Assembly: GCA_943330925.2 (NCBI GenBank)
Contig: CALQJP020000021.1
Coordinates: 1 to 17,073 of the forward strand
DNA: 17,073 bases
Reading direction: 5' to 3'
DNA from: Chryseobacterium gleum
GTDB taxonomy: Bacteria > Bacteroidota > Bacteroidia > Flavobacteriales_D > Sanyastnellaceae
Made by a program: the position numbers and the translations under genes. Within the stretch, counting starts at the first letter, position 1. Each line of letters starts with the position of its first letter. Under the pieces are notes generated by a model. That model saw only the letters and a program-made list of their open reading frames with translations, made no database searches and was not told the origin of the DNA. Positions 14,767 through 17,073 of the stretch are shown piece by piece.

Positions 14767-14829
14767 AGCGCAAATGGATTGGGGGACGAAAGTAAGCAGG
14801 TTTTTGCGGTTTTCATTCCGCTGAAAAAA

Positions 14830-15498
14830 TCAGTCGATTTGCGTAATCGCAGCATCTTTCAATTCGAGTTTTCGATGGGCGTATTTGCCGATAATGTCCA
14901 GGTCGTGCGAGGTAAACAGAATGCCAACACCGCTGGAATTGCAGATATGCAGCAGGGTTTTCATCAGTTCTTCTTTTGCTACATAATCCAGGAAGGTGGT
15001 TGGTTCATCGAGTAACAGAAAGGATGGCTGTTGCGCCAGTGCCCTAGCTATCATGGCTTTTTGCAATTCGCCGTCGCTCAATCGGTCGAGCGGACTTTGG
15101 GCTAAATCGGAAATGCCCAACACCTCGATGCAGTCATTTACCAGCTGCGCTGCGCTCGTTTCTGCAGACCGATGTGCGTTGTAGGTTCCCATGAAAACCA
15201 AATCCTGTACGGTGATGCCGGGAAGGCGAACGCGCTCCGTCCACAATGCGCCGATAAAGCGCGATCGCTCCAGAACAGTCATTTTTGAAATGGGCGTGCC
15301 GTTCAAGAATACTTCCCCCGACGTAGGTGCATGCAATCCGGCAAGGCAGCGCAACAGCGTGCTTTTCCCTGTGCCATTGCGCCCTTGAAGCGACGTAATC
15401 ATGCCACTTTCGATGATGAGCGAAGTTGCGTTCAAGAGGGTTTTCCCGGGAAAGGAAAGGACCAGGTTCCGTGATTCGAGTTGGTTTGTTTCTCTCAT
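14830..15498 (-). CDS. ABC transporter ATP-binding protein, iron/heme/cobalamin-type importer
   Basis: ATPase partner of the FecCD-type permease encoded just upstream. It has 222 residues, somewhat shorter than typical family members (about 250). Walker A is GRNGTGKST (39-47), the signature is LSDGE (140-144; the usual form is LSGGQ), Walker B is LLLDEPT (161-167) and the H-loop is His198. The Q-loop region reads LWTERVRLPGITVQDLV, with no Gln at the usual spot. The start was chosen at ATG 15498 because its ATGA overlaps the permease stop codon (TGA at 15497-15495), a classic translational coupling. A longer reading frame to 15615 exists but lies entirely within permease coding sequence. The substrate cannot be read from the sequence. 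Iron-siderophore, heme and cobalamin are all possible. Confidence 0.9.
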   Translation of the reverse strand: MRETNQLESRNLVLSFPGKTLLNATSLIIESGMITSLQGRNGTGKSTLLRCLAGLHAPTSGEVFLNGTPISKMTVLERSRFIGALWTERVRLPGITVQDLVFMGTYNAHRSAETSAAQLVNDCIEVLGISDLAQSPLDRLSDGELQKAMIARALAQQPSFLLLDEPTTFLDYVAKEELMKTLLHICNSSGVGILFTSHDLDIIGKYAHRKLELKDAAITQID

Positions 15499-16499
15499 AT
15501 CAGTGGTCTGAATCGTTTCCATTTGAAAATGAGGATTACCACGAACGGCGCGCCCAGCGCCGATGCTATCGTGTTGAGCGGAAGGGCGCTCATGCGGCTG
15601 AGCCAGTCGCAACACAGCGCTATGATCGCTCCGAGCCAGAGCGTGCTAAGCAAGTTTTTTTTGTGGTCGGCCGATTGGGTTATCCAGCGCGATACGTGAG
15701 GCACAGCTAAACCAATGAACGAAACCGGCCCGCAAAACGCTGTTGCGCAACCTGCTAACAGTCCCGTAGCAATCATCATGGTTATCCGTGTTTTCTTTAC
15801 ATCCACGCCCATGGTTTGGGCATAGTGCTCGCCCAGCAGCATTACGTTGAGACGGGGGAGGATGCTCAGTGAAAGCACAATACTGATGGCTAGCCCCGCT
15901 GCAAGCAGCAATAGCTCGATGTAGTTGCAATCGCCGAAATTGCCCATGCCCCACGACACATACGAGCGGAGCGCTTCGTTGCCCGCTCTCGATTGCAGAG
16001 CGTCCACAATGGCCGAGGTAAAGAACGTGAGCATGATGCCGAATATGAGAAGGGTCGATTCATTGGCAAACCGATTGGCAATGAGCAGCACACAGGCAAG
16101 CAATAGAAAAGCCCCTGCAAACGCTGCTGCGGCTATGCTGATGTAGCCGGGCAGGCCGCCCAACTGCACCACACCCCCGCCTGCAAGCACCAACAGGGCA
16201 ACACCCAGGCTGGCACCCGAACTAATGCCCAGCATGGACGGGCCTGCAAGAGGATTGCGAAAGAGCGTTTGCATGAGCATGCCACTCCAGGAAAGAGCAG
16301 CTCCGGCCAGTATCGCCGCCAGCGTGCGCGGCACTCGGGAGTCCCAGAGGATGGTAAGGTGCATGCTTTCAGCAGATTCATTGCGGAGGAGGGAGTCCCA
16401 CACAGAAGCCAGCGGAATGGACACACTGCCGGTCGATAGCTGCAACGCAACTAGTGCGCAGGTAGCCGCTAGCATAGGCAGAAATCTCCGGGCATTCAT
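15495..16499 (-). CDS. FecCD-family ABC transporter permease
   Basis: Inner-membrane permease of a type II (BtuCD/FecCD-like) importer, 334 residues from ATG 16499, a normal length. It is hydrophobic throughout, with about ten membrane segments expected. Family motifs are VPRTLAAILAGAALSWSG (56-73), RNPLAGPSMLGISSGAS (81-97) and the coupling region GPVSFIGLAVPHVSRW (257-272). An in-frame TTG at 16523 would add 8 residues, but the ATG directly precedes NARRFLPML and the first membrane segment and is preferred. It is followed by the ATPase with a 4-base overlap. No periplasmic or lipoprotein binding component is encoded next to it within the window, so the importer must pair with one encoded elsewhere or lacking here. 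It is divergent from yidC across a 122-base gap. Confidence 0.93.
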   Translation of the reverse strand: MNARRFLPMLAATCALVALQLSTGSVSIPLASVWDSLLRNESAESMHLTILWDSRVPRTLAAILAGAALSWSGMLMQTLFRNPLAGPSMLGISSGASLGVALLVLAGGGVVQLGGLPGYISIAAAAFAGAFLLLACVLLIANRFANESTLLIFGIMLTFFTSAIVDALQSRAGNEALRSYVSWGMGNFGDCNYIELLLLAAGLAISIVLSLSILPRLNVMLLGEHYAQTMGVDVKKTRITMMIATGLLAGCATAFCGPVSFIGLAVPHVSRWITQSADHKKNLLSTLWLGAIIALCCDWLSRMSALPLNTIASALGAPFVVILIFKWKRFRPLI

Positions 16500-16621
16500 G
16501 GACGCAAAAATGGGGCGAATCAACGCAGTATTTCGGAGCAGGAGTGATTTCGTCCTTTTTCATAAAATTATTTTCCTTTTCCCCTTTTCCTCGCGACTTT
16601 TGGCCGCCTTTTACAAACGAT

Positions 16622-17073
16622 ATGAAATTTGACAAAAACACCGCGATTGGCTTCACATTGATGATTTTGTTGTTGCTGGGCTTTTCGTGGTACCAAGCCA
16701 ACGAGCAAGAAAAGATTCGTCAAACCCAACAGGCTGCATTGGATAGTGCAGCAGCTGCCACGCCGCAAGCTCCAGCTCCCGTTGTGGAGCAACAGTCAGC
16801 AGTTGCGTTGCCCGAATCTGCGCAGGCCGACTCCGCACAGCAGGCTTTGGCCAGCCAAGCGCTTGTTTCTAAATACGGCGTGTTGGCTTCGGCAGTGAGC
16901 GGCGAGCAGCAAATCGCTGTGTTGCGCAACAGCAAGGTGAAACTCACCTTGAACAGCAAGGGTGGCTTGTTTGCTTCAGCGGAATTGCTGGATGGCTATA
17001 AAAACTATGCATCCAAGGAGAACATTCGCTTGTGGAGCGATGCCTATTCATCCATGAAGTTGCGATTGAACGT
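16622..17073 (+). CDS. yidC: Membrane protein insertase YidC, N-terminal part (runs off the right edge)
   Basis: First 150 residues of the YidC/Oxa1 insertase, which helps inner-membrane proteins fold and insert with or without SecYEG. Residues 6-24 are the first membrane segment (IGFTLMILLLLGFSWY), typical of Gram-negative YidC. This is followed by an Ala/Gln/Pro-rich linker (about 28-80), and then the start of the periplasmic P1 domain with VLRNSKVKLTLNSKGG and SAELLDGYKNY. The catalytic-like groove and five-helix core lie outside the window. The start ATG at 16622 is the only suitable one before the membrane segment. The upstream neighbour here is a divergent ABC permease. The 122-base gap is T/C-rich. 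A near-match to the -7 consensus (GACTTTTG, one mismatch) occurs shortly before the start. Confidence 0.9.
   Translation, partial: MKFDKNTAIGFTLMILLLLGFSWYQANEQEKIRQTQQAALDSAAAATPQAPAPVVEQQSAVALPESAQADSAQQALASQALVSKYGVLASAVSGEQQIAVLRNSKVKLTLNSKGGLFASAELLDGYKNYASKENIRLWSDAYSSMKLRLN

Noticed and set aside
15499..15615. Upstream extension of the ABC ATPase by 39 residues
   Set aside because: The extension lies wholly inside the permease coding sequence in another frame and is not ATPase-like. The ATGA overlap at 15498-15495 gives a much better start.
16500..16523. TTG start of the permease 8 codons upstream of the ATG
   Set aside because: The ATG at 16499 immediately precedes a normal permease N-terminus. 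The TTG adds no recognisable residues, though it cannot be excluded.

Overview
This window looks like a chromosomal segment from a member of the Bacteroidota, most likely a free-living Flavobacteriia-type organism. The evidence is two very large secreted proteins with type IX secretion (T9SS) C-terminal sorting domains of two different classes, Bacteroidota-type promoter elements (TAnnTTTG), A/T-rich leaders without obvious Shine-Dalgarno sequences, and signal peptides cleaved before Gln. Species or genus cannot be read from the sequence.

Left part (1-2035). The 5' end of a leftward secreted protein with an SBBP-like beta-propeller repeat runs off the left edge. A rightward tRNA-Phe(GAA) follows, with its own promoter and a strong intrinsic terminator, then aroB (3-dehydroquinate synthase). 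A 329-base AT-rich intergenic region carries a good Bacteroidota promoter for the next gene.

Centre (2036-13430). A 2350-residue T9SS type A protein is built from about 23 Cys-rich HYR-like beta-sandwich units. A different, roughly 155-residue module is nested inside the second unit and a homologous copy inside the last, so it bookends the array. Within the array, a block of four units (933 bases) is tandemly duplicated. After a clear terminator comes a 1113-residue protein with a P-domain-like region, Ig-like repeats, a PKD-like domain and the gliding-motility-associated (type B) sorting domain. An intramembrane rhomboid protease gene follows after 5 bases, probably in the same operon.

Right part (13431-17073). 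Three leftward genes converge on the rhomboid: a FecCD-type ABC permease, its ATPase (coupled through an ATGA stop/start overlap) and UDP-glucose 6-dehydrogenase. No substrate-binding protein gene is adjacent. Divergently, the 5' part of yidC (membrane insertase) runs off the right edge.

The most distinctive content is the pair of neighbouring T9SS cargo genes: the bookended repeat architecture of the first, and the tight linkage of the second to a rhomboid protease. The rest is ordinary core metabolism, transport and RNA genes.
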